A DNA stretch of 64,000 nucleotides from Crossiella equi (GTDB lineage: Bacteria; Actinomycetota; Actinomycetes; Mycobacteriales; Pseudonocardiaceae): the NCBI RefSeq assembly GCF_017876755.1, contig NZ_JAGIOO010000001.1, positions 3,767,786 to 3,831,785 of the forward strand, in the 5' to 3' direction. The notes beneath the pieces were generated by a model, which saw nothing but the letters and a program-made list of their open reading frames with translations, was not told the origin of the DNA and searched no databases. Below, piece after piece: positions 42,324 through 52,198 of this stretch (the stretch's first letter is position 1; the number at the start of each line of letters is the position of its first letter). The position numbers and the translations under genes were made by a program.

Positions 42324-43135
42324 GGGAGCTCGAAGAGGGCGTCGCCGGAGTCCTGCCGGTCCTTCTTGCGGGCCGGGGCCTTGCGCTGGGGCGGGGCGTC
42401 CAGCTGCACCGCGCCCGGTTCGACGCGGTCCATCAGGCCCGGCTCGTTGTTGCGCACGTTGTTCACCGCGGTCGAGACCGGGCGCAGCTCCAGGCCCGCG
42501 ATGACCTCGGGCGCGGGCGGGAGCAGCAGCTCGGCCACGTCCTCGCGGTCCGGGTCCAGCCAGTCCGCCCACTTCTCCCGGGGCAGCAGCAGCGGCATGC
42601 GGTGGTGGATGCCCGCCAGCGGCCCGAACGCGTCGGTGGTGAGCACCGCGCAGGTGACCAGCGGCGACTCCTCCGGCGCGCCCGGACGGCGCCAGGTGGC
42701 CCACAGCGCGGCCATGGCCAGGCTGGCCCCGTCCGGGTCGGTGACGTAGAACGGCTGCTTGGTGCCGCCCTCCTGCTGCCACTCGTACCAGCCCGCGGCG
42801 GGCATCAGGCAGCGGTACTTCTTCACCGACGTGCGGTAGGCGGGTTTCTCCGCGGCCGTCTCGGACCGGGCGTTGATCATCTTGGCGGCCACGCCGGGAT
42901 CCTTGGCCCAGCTGGGCACCAGACCCCAGCGCATCACGCGGATGGTGCGCTCGGTGGTGTCCGGGTCGGGGTTGCCCTCGGCGTCGCGGGGGTGGCGCTG
43001 CACCACCGCGGCCACCGCCTTGGTCGGCGCCACGTTGTAGTCCGGCGCGCTGAGCTGACCGCCCGTGGCGTCGATGGCCTCGAACTCCTCCACCAGCCGC
43101 GCCGGGTCCTTCACCGCCGAGTACCGACCGCACAT
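42320..43135 (-). CDS. SOS-response-associated peptidase family protein (SRAP, YedK/HMCES type)
   Basis: The protein has 271 residues from ATG 43135. Cys2 in MCGRYS forms the thiazolidine cross-link with abasic sites in ssDNA. The rest of the active site is present: NVAPT, INARSET (Asn and Glu region), AAGWYEWQ (Glu) and GIHHRMPLLL (His). It shields abasic sites. The C-terminal 40 residues are a charged tail (KKDRQDSGD). The same gene lies near aroA in mycobacteria. Confidence 0.95.
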   Translation of the reverse strand: MCGRYSAVKDPARLVEEFEAIDATGGQLSAPDYNVAPTKAVAAVVQRHPRDAEGNPDPDTTERTIRVMRWGLVPSWAKDPGVAAKMINARSETAAEKPAYRTSVKKYRCLMPAAGWYEWQQEGGTKQPFYVTDPDGASLAMAALWATWRRPGAPEESPLVTCAVLTTDAFGPLAGIHHRMPLLLPREKWADWLDPDREDVAELLLPPAPEVIAGLELRPVSTAVNNVRNNEPGLMDRVEPGAVQLDAPPQRKAPARKKDRQDSGDALFELP

Positions 43136-43154
43136 GCCGCCTACCGTACGGCGG

Positions 43155-44270
43155 TCAGTCCGCCCGCCGCACGCGGTGGGCGGCCAGCAGTGGCAGGACG
43201 ACCACGAACAGCAGGCCGAGGCCGCGCCGCGTGGTCTGGTCGGCGGGCACCCAGAACGGCGTGGGCGCCAGGGCCCCGGCCGGGACGGCCAGCGCGCGGT
43301 CGGCATCCACGTTGGCCATCGCCCAGCGCTGGCGCTCGACCGGGTCCTGGGGCACCTCCGAGGCCGGGCGCACGGTGCCGTTGGACCGGGTGTCCAGCTG
43401 GGCGAGCATGCTCACCCCGACCGGCGCGCACAGCACCGCGGCCACCACCAGGACCTTGGTCAGCGTGGGCAGGCCGGGCCGGGCCGCCGCCAGCGCACCG
43501 GCGGCGAGCAGCACCGCGGCCACCACCAGGGCCACCACGAGCATCGGCGTGCGCACGACCTCGTTCACCGGACCGTCGAGGGCGGCGCCGGAGAGCATCA
43601 GCGCGGCGGCCAGGCCGACGCACGGGGTCAGCAGCAGGGCCGCCGCGGTGAGGCCGGGCAGCGGGGCGGTGTCCGGGCGGCGCAGGCGCAGGCCCGCCAG
43701 CACCGGCAGCCCCAGGCCGAGCAGCAGCATCGCGAACTGGCCCAGTGCCGTGGTCCACGGGTCGGTGGCCCAGACGACCTGGTGGAACCGGCCGCCGTCC
43801 AGCGGCAGGTCGTGTGTGGTCTGGCGGAACTGGAAGACCTTGTCCAGGATGCCGCCCAGCCCGGCCAGCGGCGGGGCCAGCGCACCCGTGGCCCCGAGGA
43901 CCCTCGCGCCCGCACCGGCACCGGAGCGCAGCACGAGCACCAGCGTGGTCACCGAGGCGAGCACGAGCACGGTCATGGTCAGCAGGCCCGGCGGCATCGA
44001 CGGGATGAGGAAGAGCACCCCGGTCAGCGGCAGCAGGAACAGCGCCTTCGCGGCCAGTTCCCGTTGCGGGGTCAGCGCGGGCACGCCCTCGGCGGCCACG
44101 ATCTCGGCCGGGTCGCCGAGTCGGGAGACGATCTCCTCCTCGCCCACGCCCTCGGCGCGCAGTGCCTCCAGGTGCTCGACCAGCTCCTCGCGCAGTTCGG
44201 TGCGGCGCGGCTGGGGCAGCACGGCGGCGGCGCGGTCGTAGCGCGCCAGCCAGTCCTCGGCGACCTTCAC
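43155..44270 (-). CDS. HAAS-domain multi-pass membrane protein, partner of PadR regulator
   Basis: The protein has 371 residues from GTG 44270, overlapping the padR stop as GTGA, with GGAGGGAGA upstream. Residues about 1-60 are the cytosolic HAAS domain (LREELVEHLEALRAEGVGEEEIVSRLGDPAEIVA). Roughly seven transmembrane helices follow. HAAS genes are usually coupled to PadR regulators, and the operon here fits. The role is unknown, perhaps membrane stress. Confidence 0.85.
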   Translation of the reverse strand: MKVAEDWLARYDRAAAVLPQPRRTELREELVEHLEALRAEGVGEEEIVSRLGDPAEIVAAEGVPALTPQRELAAKALFLLPLTGVLFLIPSMPPGLLTMTVLVLASVTTLVLVLRSGAGAGARVLGATGALAPPLAGLGGILDKVFQFRQTTHDLPLDGGRFHQVVWATDPWTTALGQFAMLLLGLGLPVLAGLRLRRPDTAPLPGLTAAALLLTPCVGLAAALMLSGAALDGPVNEVVRTPMLVVALVVAAVLLAAGALAAARPGLPTLTKVLVVAAVLCAPVGVSMLAQLDTRSNGTVRPASEVPQDPVERQRWAMANVDADRALAVPAGALAPTPFWVPADQTTRRGLGLLFVVVLPLLAAHRVRRAD

Positions 44271-44605
44271 TTGTCTCCCTCCAGAACCTGGTCCACCGCG
44301 GCGCTGAAGCTGCGCCAGTGGCGGCGGAACCCCTCCAGTGCGGTGCGGCCTTGTTCGGTGAGCTCGTAGTAGCGGCGTGGGGGCCCCTGGTCGGAGGGCT
44401 GCCAGCTGGTGTCCAGCAGGCCGTCCTTCCGCAGGCGGGAGAGCAGCGGGTAGATCGTGCCCTCCGTGGTGCCCAGGCCTTCGACGGCGGCGAGCGCGCG
44501 CACCAGGTCGAAGCCGTACCGGGGCCCCCGGTCCAGCAGGGCCAGCACGCAGTGCTCGATCACTCCTCGGCGGAGCTGGGCGAGCAGCTGGGCGTCGGTG
44601 TTCAT
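44267..44605 (-). CDS. PadR-family transcriptional regulator
   Basis: The protein has 112 residues from ATG 44605. The PadR winged HTH is clear: LRRGVIEHCVLALLDRGPRYGFDLVRAL, EGTIYPLLSRLRKDGLL and RRYYELTEQGRTAL. A 16-bp perfect palindrome directly upstream is the likely autoregulatory operator. It is the first gene of a padR-HAAS operon. Confidence 0.93.
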   Translation of the reverse strand: MNTDAQLLAQLRRGVIEHCVLALLDRGPRYGFDLVRALAAVEGLGTTEGTIYPLLSRLRKDGLLDTSWQPSDQGPPRRYYELTEQGRTALEGFRRHWRSFSAAVDQVLEGDK

Positions 44606-44608
44606 GTA

Positions 44609-44634
44609 CGCAAGGTACCTTGCGTCGCAAGGTA
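44609..44634. promoter_or_regulatory. PadR operator candidate with extra half-site
   Basis: CGCAAGGTACCTTGCG (44609-44624) is a perfect 16-bp palindrome ending 3 bp before the padR start codon. A further half-site CGCAAGGTA (44626-44634) follows as a direct repeat, which could allow a second dimer. Confidence 0.65.
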
Positions 44635-44710
44635 GCCCCGCGAGCGGGGTCCACTGACCGCTGTCGGGCCTGTTCAGGGGCGGTTCAGGCCGATGGGGGA
44701 CGATGTGCGG

Positions 44711-46006
44711 GTGAACGCAACCGTGAGCACCCCCTGGTCCGCGCCGGTCGCCGACGGCCCCGTGCGCGCGACCGTCGCCATCCCCGGCTCGAAGTCGATC
44801 ACCAACCGGGCGCTGGTGCTGGCCGCGCTCGCCGACGGCCCGTCCACCATCACCGCCCCGCTCCGCAGCCGCGACACGCTGCTGATGGCCCAGGCGCTGC
44901 GGTCGCTGGGCGTCGAGGTGGCCGACGGGGTCGAGGACGGCTCGTGGCGGGTCACCCCGGGGGCGCTGCGCGGTCCGGCCGAGGTGGACTGCGGGCTCGC
45001 GGGCACGGTCATGCGGTTCCTGCCGCCCGCCGCGGTGCTGGCCGAGGGCGAGGTGCGCCTGGACGGCGACGAGCACGCGCGGGTGCGCCCGATGCACACC
45101 GTGCTGGACGCACTGCGCGCGCTGGGCGCGGAGATCACCGGCGACCGGCTGCCGTTCACCGTGCACGGGCAGGGCGGGCTCGGCGGTGGTGAGGTCACCA
45201 TCGACGCGTCCGGGTCCTCGCAGTTCGTCTCCGGCCTCCTGCTGGCCGGTGCCCGCTACGACCGCGGCGTGATCGTGCGGCACAGCGGCAAGCCGGTGCC
45301 CTCGCTGCCGCACATCGAGATGACCGTGGCCATGCTGCGCGCGGCCGGGGTCATCGTGGACACCGCCACGCCCGACACCTGGACCGTGCTGCCGGGCGCG
45401 GTCAACCCGGTGGACCTGGTGGTCGAGCCGGACCTGTCCAACGCCACGCCGTTCCTGGCCGCCGCGGCGGTCACCGGCGGCGAGGTCACCGTGCCGCATT
45501 GGCCGGCCCACACCACGCAGGCCGGGGACGGCATCCGCGACCTGCTGGCCCAGATGGGCTGCGCGGTCGAGGTGGGCCCGGCCGGGCTGACCGTGCGCGG
45601 GCCGGAGCGGTTGCGGGGCATCGACGTCGACCTGCGCGATGTCTCCGAGCTGACCCCGACCGTGGCCGCGATCGCCGCGCTGGCCGACGGCCCCTCGCAC
45701 CTGCGCGGGGTGGCGCACATCCGCGGCCACGAGACCGACCGACTGGCCGCGCTGCGCACCGAGCTGGTGGCCCTGGGCGGCGACGTGGACGAGACCGAGG
45801 ACGGCCTCGTCATCCGCCCGCGCCCGCTCAAGGGCGGTCCGTGGCGGGCCTACGCCGACCACCGGATGGCCACCGCGGGCGCGATCCTCGGCTTGGTCGT
45901 GCCGGGGGTGGAGGTCGACGACATCCTGTGCACCACCAAGACCATCCCGGACTTCCGGGGGATGTGGTCGACCATGCTCGGCCGGACCGTCGAGGTCGCC
46001 GGGTGA
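44711..46006 (+). CDS. aroA: 3-phosphoshikimate 1-carboxyvinyltransferase (EPSP synthase)
   Basis: The protein has 431 residues from GTG 44711. PEP- and shikimate-site motifs are [30 protein letters not shown] (LxAGTxMRFL form), [14 protein letters not shown], and [13 protein letters not shown]. It makes EPSP in the aromatic amino acid pathway. It is followed by rsgA after 13 bp, the same order as in mycobacteria. Confidence 0.97.
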   Translation: MNATVSTPWSAPVADGPVRATVAIPGSKSITNRALVLAALADGPSTITAPLRSRDTLLMAQALRSLGVEVADGVEDGSWRVTPGALRGPAEVDCGLAGTVMRFLPPAAVLAEGEVRLDGDEHARVRPMHTVLDALRALGAEITGDRLPFTVHGQGGLGGGEVTIDASGSSQFVSGLLLAGARYDRGVIVRHSGKPVPSLPHIEMTVAMLRAAGVIVDTATPDTWTVLPGAVNPVDLVVEPDLSNATPFLAAAAVTGGEVTVPHWPAHTTQAGDGIRDLLAQMGCAVEVGPAGLTVRGPERLRGIDVDLRDVSELTPTVAAIAALADGPSHLRGVAHIRGHETDRLAALRTELVALGGDVDETEDGLVIRPRPLKGGPWRAYADHRMATAGAILGLVVPGVEVDDILCTTKTIPDFRGMWSTMLGRTVEVAG

Positions 46007-46019
46007 CCGGGGGCGCGCG

Positions 46020-47042
46020 GTGAAGCGGGGCTGGCGCAACCTGGACGAGTCCGACGTCCGGGTCCGTCCCGGCAAGGGCACGCGGCCGCGCAGCAAGCAG
46101 CGGCCCAAGCACGCCGACGCCGAGCAGGCCCTGGTGGTCACGGTCGACCGGGGCCGCTGGACGTGCGCGATCGGCGGCGACCCGGAGCGCAAGGTCGTCG
46201 CCATGCGGGCCAGGGAGCTGGGCCGCACACCGATCGTGGTGGGCGACCAGGTCGACCTGGTCGGCGACACCACCGGGCAGACCGACACGCTGGCGCGCAT
46301 CGTGCGGGTGGCCGAGCGCAGCAGCGTGCTGCGCCGCACCGCCGACGACACCGACGACACCGAACGCGTGGTGGTGGCCAACGCGGAGCAGCTGGTGATC
46401 GTGGTGGCGCTGACCGATCCCCCGCCCCGCCCGGGTTTCATCGACCGCTGCCTGGTGGCGGCCTACGCGGGCGGCCTGGACCCGGTGCTGTGCCTGACCA
46501 AGGCCGACCTGGCCAAGCCGGAGACCCTGCTGGCCGCCTACTCGGGCCTGGACCTGCGCGTGGTGGTGACCCGCTTCGACGAGGAGCCCGCCGAGCTGCG
46601 CGAGCTGCTGGCCGGACACGTCTCGGCACTGGTGGGGCATTCCGGGGTCGGCAAGTCCACCCTGGTCAACAAGCTGCTGCCGGGCGTGGACCGGGCCACC
46701 GGCGAGGTCAGCGGCGTGGGCAAGGGCCGCCACACCTCCACCAGCGCGGTCGCCCTCCCCCTGCCTGTGGACGTCGGCGGCTGGGTGGTCGACACCCCGG
46801 GCATCCGCTCCTTCGGCCTGGCCCACATCAGTCCGGACGACCTGGTCAAGCACTTCGACGACCTGGCCGAGATGGCCGAGGAGTGCCCGGTCAACTGCGG
46901 CCACCTGGGCCCACCGGCCGACCCGGACTGCGCCCTGGAGAACCTGGTCGCCGAAGGCGGCCCGACCGCCGACCGCATCGCCTCGCTGCGCCGCCTGCTG
47001 CTGTCCAAGGCGGGCAAGGACGAACAGGCTGACGCCCACTAG
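46020..47042 (+). CDS. rsgA: Ribosome small-subunit-dependent GTPase RsgA
   Basis: The protein has 340 residues from GTG 46020. An OB-fold (about 35-115) is followed by a circularly permuted GTPase: G4 CLTKADLA, then G1 GHSGVGKSTLVN, then G3 DTPGIRSFG. The zinc domain is CPVNCGHLGPPADPDC. It matures the 30S subunit. Its TAG stop lies inside the CTAG target site of the IS element that follows, so insertion left the reading frame intact. Confidence 0.96.
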   Translation: MKRGWRNLDESDVRVRPGKGTRPRSKQRPKHADAEQALVVTVDRGRWTCAIGGDPERKVVAMRARELGRTPIVVGDQVDLVGDTTGQTDTLARIVRVAERSSVLRRTADDTDDTERVVVANAEQLVIVVALTDPPPRPGFIDRCLVAAYAGGLDPVLCLTKADLAKPETLLAAYSGLDLRVVVTRFDEEPAELRELLAGHVSALVGHSGVGKSTLVNKLLPGVDRATGEVSGVGKGRHTSTSAVALPLPVDVGGWVVDTPGIRSFGLAHISPDDLVKHFDDLAEMAEECPVNCGHLGPPADPDCALENLVAEGGPTADRIASLRRLLLSKAGKDEQADAH

Positions 47043-47973
47043 AGCCTGTCCTGTAAGTCATCGGAGCCAGAGCGTGATGGCGGCGATGGTGAGTTCGGCC
47101 TGGTAGTAGGCGGCCCGCTTGGCATAGCGGGTGGCAAGGTCGCGGAACTGTTTGAGCCGGTTGAAGCAGCGTTCGACCACGTTGCGCTGCTTGTAGAGCT
47201 CGACGTCGAAGGCTGGTGGCCGCCCGCCGCGTGCACCCTTGGCCGCGCGCTGAGCGATCTGGTCGGTGCGTTCCGGGCTGACGAAAGTGATCCCTCGCCG
47301 TCGCAACGCCTTCCTGGTCGAGGGGTGCGAGTAGGCCTTGTCCGCGATCACGGCATCCGGTCGTGATCGCGGACGGCCCGGCCCGTCGCGCCGGATGCGG
47401 ATACCGTCGAGCAGGGGCAGGAGCTGTGGGTTGTCCCCGGCCTGCCCGGCGGTGAGCAGCACCCGCATCGGCAGACCACGCCCGTCCACCGCGAGGTGGA
47501 TCTTGGTGCTCAGTCCTCCACGGGAGCGGCCGAGTCCTTCCCCCTCGACCGCGAGGGCTTCGACTTCGGGGCCGCAGCCCCCTTTTTCCGGGCTCCGGCC
47601 GAGTGCTGATGGGCCCGCACCACGCTGGAGTCCACGCTGACCACCCACTCCAGAGCGCCGACGGAGTCGTCCTTGACGATCACCTCGTCCAGGATCCGCG
47701 CCCAGGTGCCGTCCTTGGTCCACAACCGCAGCCGTTCATGCGCGGTCTTCCACGGCCCATACCGCTCAGGCAGGTCACGCCAGGGCGCGCCGGTACGCAG
47801 CTTCCACAGGATCGCGTTGATCACCTGCCGGTGATCACGCCACCGCCGCCCACCACTGGCCACTGGAGGCAGCAACGGCTCGATCACCGCCCACGCCCGA
47901 TCCGTCAACTCACCGCGACCCACCACGACACACAAATACCAGACGCCCAGATCAACGACTTACAGGACAGGCT
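47043..47973 (-). mobile_element. IS5-family insertion sequence (IS427-like), 931 bp
   Basis: Perfect inverted repeats (AGCCTGTCCTGTAAGTC at the left and its complement at the right) bound the element. Both sides are flanked by CTAG (47039-47042 and 47974-47977), a YTAR-type target typical of IS427-like elements. The exact ends are ambiguous by up to four bases because the repeat extends into CTAG. It encodes one transposase in two frames. It looks intact, so it may be active. Confidence 0.9.
47058..47935 (-). CDS. IS5-family DDE transposase, two overlapping frames joined by -1 frameshift
   Basis: Frame A (47935-47510) has the DUF4096-type start GELTDRAWAVIEPLLPP and the first Asp in VVSVDSSVVRAH. 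Frame B (up to about 47585, ending 47058) has DAVIADKAYSHPSTR (second Asp) and RNVVERCFNRLKQFRDLATRY (Glu). B is in the -1 frame relative to A. The A AAG GGG heptamer at 47585-47579 fits the X XXY YYZ slippery form. The fused protein would be about 292 residues, a full DDE transposase. Confidence 0.88.
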
Positions 47974-48042
47974 CTAGCCGCCGGGCCGACGCCGCGGCTA
48001 GTTCGACGACAGCGAGGCGTCAGCGGATCCCCTTAAGTTGTT

Positions 48043-48191
48043 CTCAGGGGGAAGAACTGGGGGAACAGCTCGCCGGGCAACCGGCTGCTGGGGGGAGGGT
48101 GGCGGTACGGCGCCTGGTGGCCAGGGGGGACATCACGGCGTCGTACTGCACGCCTCTTGCGCGTCCAGGACTTTTCCTGGACGCGCTTTTT
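48043..48191 (+). ncRNA. Candidate structured leader RNA or attenuator with strong terminator
   Basis: There is no supported gene between the IS element and the lipoprotein. The stretch shows GTTCT/AGAAC (about 48040-48058), AGC-GCCGG-GCAA-CCGGC-GCT with a GNRA-type loop, a GGCGT/ACGCC hairpin, and finally a perfect 12-bp stem (48159-48170 with 48175-48186) followed by five T. That is a textbook terminator only 19 bp before the lipoprotein start. It is either an independent small RNA or an attenuator for that gene. I match no riboswitch family. The 5' end is a guess. Confidence 0.45.
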
Positions 48192-48209
48192 CATGTCTCA
48201 AGGGGAATG

Positions 48210-49052
48210 ATGTCTCGCAAGGTTCTCGTCGCGGGTAGTGCCGCGCTGTTGCTGGTCCTGGGCGCGTGTGGCGGTCAGGCCGCCGCACCGCAAGCCCCGT
48301 CCGGGGGTGCGACCACCTCCGCGGCGGCCGCCACCGACACGAAGTTCACCTCGGCCGACCAGCTCAACAAGGCCATCTTCGCCGCGATGAAGGCCAAGAA
48401 GACGGTGTCCTACCGCGCCACCGGCACGGTGGAGGGCAAGCCGGAGCAGGCCATCAACTCCACGGGCGCGCTCGAGTACGGGGCGGATGGTGTCTCCGCC
48501 ACCATCAACAACAAGAGCGAGGGCAAGGACCAGATCGTCACGATCACCCCGAAGGGGATCTACCTGAAGCTGGGGGCTGAGACCGGTGACCCGGCCAAGC
48601 CGTGGGTGAAGATCACCCCGGGCGGCGAGGACATCTTCTCCAAGCTGATGGGCGCGGTGGTCAGCGCGGTGCAGACCCAGGCCGACCTGTCCAAGCAGCT
48701 GGAGAACATCAAGTCCGGCGGCACCATCACCAGCACGGGTGAGGACACGGTCAACGGCGAGAAGGTCACCAAGTACGCGGTGAGCGTCGACGTGAAGAAG
48801 GTCGCCGAGGCCCAGACCGACCCCTTGGCCAAGAAGGCCATGGAAGCCCTGGTCAAGGCGGGCGCGAGCACCTCGGAGCAGGTGCTCTACGTCAAGGGCG
48901 ACCTGCTGGTGCGCCAGGTGGTCACCCAGACGCTGCCGGTGGGCAAGCTGAGCTTCACCAACGACTACTCCGGCTGGGGCGAGCCCGCCGAGATCATCGT
49001 GCCCAAGGACGGCGAGGTCGCCGAGGCGCCGAAGCTGCCCGGCCTCAACTGA
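48210..49052 (+). CDS. LolA-fold-like lipoprotein (first of two)
   Basis: The protein has 280 residues from ATG 48210, with AAGGGG upstream; ATG 48207 is an alternative. A lipobox LVLGAC is followed by an Ala/Thr-rich linker. The rest is a beta-rich domain resembling LppX/LprG-type lipid-binding lipoproteins (SYRATGTVEGKPEQ, YLKLGAETGDPAKPWVKI, GEKVTKYAVSVDVKK). It is preceded by a strong terminator hairpin and followed by a related gene. Confidence 0.82.
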   Translation: MSRKVLVAGSAALLLVLGACGGQAAAPQAPSGGATTSAAAATDTKFTSADQLNKAIFAAMKAKKTVSYRATGTVEGKPEQAINSTGALEYGADGVSATINNKSEGKDQIVTITPKGIYLKLGAETGDPAKPWVKITPGGEDIFSKLMGAVVSAVQTQADLSKQLENIKSGGTITSTGEDTVNGEKVTKYAVSVDVKKVAEAQTDPLAKKAMEALVKAGASTSEQVLYVKGDLLVRQVVTQTLPVGKLSFTNDYSGWGEPAEIIVPKDGEVAEAPKLPGLN

Positions 49053-49062
49053 TCCAGATCAT

Positions 49063-49103
49063 GGAGAGCCGCCGTGTCCCGTCCCCGGGCTCGGCGGCTC
49101 TCC
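49063..49103 (+). terminator. Hairpin between the two lipoprotein genes
   Basis: A perfect 11-bp stem (GGAGAGCCGCC with GGCGGCTCTCC) with a 19-nt loop follows the first lipoprotein stop by 10 bp. No T tract follows, so read-through into the second gene is possible. Confidence 0.5.
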
Positions 49104-49133
49104 GCCTGTACCGCCCACCCCAGGGGGAAAACC

Positions 49134-49901
49134 ATGCGCACCATCCTGCTCGCCTCGGCGAGCCTGCTCGTGCTGACCGCCTGCACGAGCGCACCACCTC
49201 CCGGTCCGACCGTGCCGGAGCTGCCGAAGGCGGGCAGCGTCCAGGAGCTGGTGACCAAGCTCAACGAGGGCATCCAGGCCAAGAAGTCGGCCAGCGTGCA
49301 GAGCTTCTGGGAGGTCAAGGGCCGCGAGGGCGGCCCCAGCCACACACGAGCCGAGGGCATCCTGCGCGCGGACGGCGGGGACCGGGTCTCCCGGAAGGTC
49401 GAGGCGCATGGGGATACCGGGCTGGAGCTGCCGGAGGGCATCTTCTTCAAGAGCGCGGAGGCCGAGGGCAAGCCCTGGGAGCGGCTGGACCTCGCGAACA
49501 AGGAGTCGGCCACGAACCTGGTGGCCGTGCGAGGCCTCGTGGCGATGAACGATCCGACCCGCACGGCCGAGGTACTGCAGCTCGGCGGGAAGATCGACTC
49601 GGCTGCCCAGGAGGAGATGAGCAACGTCCAGACGGTGAAGTACCAGGTCAGCGTGGACCTTGCCAAGGCTCGAGACCTGAGCGAGGACCCGATCACGAAG
49701 GCGATGCTCAAGACCAGGACGGCCAAGGAGCGGTCCACCGCGGTGCACGAGATCTGGCTGACCGCCGACCACGTGCCGGTGCGCTGGAAGGTCACCGAGC
49801 TCGCCAAGGACGGCAAGGGCGAGATCGTCGACTCCGTCTACACCGACTGGGGCCGGACCTTCGACCTGGCGCCACCTCCGGCCGACCAGATCCAGAAGTG
49901 A
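49134..49901 (+). CDS. LolA-fold-like lipoprotein (second, paralogue of the first)
   Basis: The protein has 255 residues from ATG 49134, with AGGGGGA upstream. The lipobox is VLTAC. It aligns with the upstream gene (AKKSASVQSFWEVKG, GKPWERLDL, VKYQVSVDLAKARDLSEDP, WGRTFDL), so the pair arose by duplication. Sequence identity looks low, which suggests different ligands. A terminator follows three bases after the stop. Confidence 0.8.
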   Translation: MRTILLASASLLVLTACTSAPPPGPTVPELPKAGSVQELVTKLNEGIQAKKSASVQSFWEVKGREGGPSHTRAEGILRADGGDRVSRKVEAHGDTGLELPEGIFFKSAEAEGKPWERLDLANKESATNLVAVRGLVAMNDPTRTAEVLQLGGKIDSAAQEEMSNVQTVKYQVSVDLAKARDLSEDPITKAMLKTRTAKERSTAVHEIWLTADHVPVRWKVTELAKDGKGEIVDSVYTDWGRTFDLAPPPADQIQK

Positions 49902-49903
49902 CC

Positions 49904-49936
49904 GAAGGGCCCGCCGCGACTCGCGACGGGCCCTTC
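49904..49936. terminator. Terminator between lipoprotein gene and pruA
   Basis: A perfect 10-bp stem GAAGGGCCCG / CGGGCCCTTC with a 13-nt loop lies between two convergent genes. Confidence 0.65.
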
Positions 49937-49949
49937 GTCAGTACGGAGA

Positions 49950-51578
<1,629 letters not shown>

Positions 51579-51694
51579 GGTGTGGCGCCTCCTTGCGCGA
51601 GACATGGGACGGGTCGGTACGGCCCATCCTCGCATCCGTACCGACAGGTAACCGCCCACGACGGCGTGAGATTCGCCGCCCGCCCCGGCTCGGG

Positions 51695-52198
51695 CTACAT
51701 CAGCTCCAGCAGGAACGGCAGCTCCTGCGTGGCGTACCACTGGAGCTCGTGGTCCTCGGCCTCGCCGAGCAGGAACTCCGCGTCGGCATCGCCCAGGTCG
51801 GCGGCGTCCACGACCCCGGAGGCGTCGCGCACGGCGTCCTCGGCGTCCCCGCTGTCCACGTGCACCGCGGCGATGGCGGCCATGGCCACCGGACCCGCCA
51901 GCTTGACCACCGCGTAGTCCAGGTCGGGGCGCATGGTGGCGTCCTCGACGTCGGCGGAGACCACCGCGCGGCGCAGCGGCGGCTTGTCCCCGTTCTCCAG
52001 CTCGGCCGCGAGCAGCCGCAGCGACGCGCGCGCCGCCTCGGTCATGGCCGCGTACTCCAGCTCCTCGGTGTCCCCGGCCGCGTAGGACTCGCGCAGCATC
52101 GGGGTGAGCGCGAAGGCGGTACCGCCGACGGCCTTGATCTCGCCGGTCTCGACCAGCTTGCGCAGCATCGGCACCGTGGCCGGGATGTAGACCCTCAT
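51695..52198 (-). CDS. DUF6912 family protein (Rv3231c-like)
   Basis: The protein has 167 residues from ATG 52198, overlapping the WS/DGAT gene by ATGA. It starts MRVYIPATVPMLRKLVETGEI and ends LQWYATQELPFLLELM. It is acidic, with no signal or membrane segment. The same pair (this gene with a WS/DGAT gene) is found in mycobacteria. Function is unknown. Confidence 0.85.
   Translation of the reverse strand: MRVYIPATVPMLRKLVETGEIKAVGGTAFALTPMLRESYAAGDTEELEYAAMTEAARASLRLLAAELENGDKPPLRRAVVSADVEDATMRPDLDYAVVKLAGPVAMAAIAAVHVDSGDAEDAVRDASGVVDAADLGDADAEFLLGEAEDHELQWYATQELPFLLELM

Noticed and set aside
48099-49052. A 37-codon N-terminal extension of the first lipoprotein from GTG 48099
   Set aside because: It would read through the terminator hairpin, lacks an RBS, and would place the lipobox far from the N-terminus.
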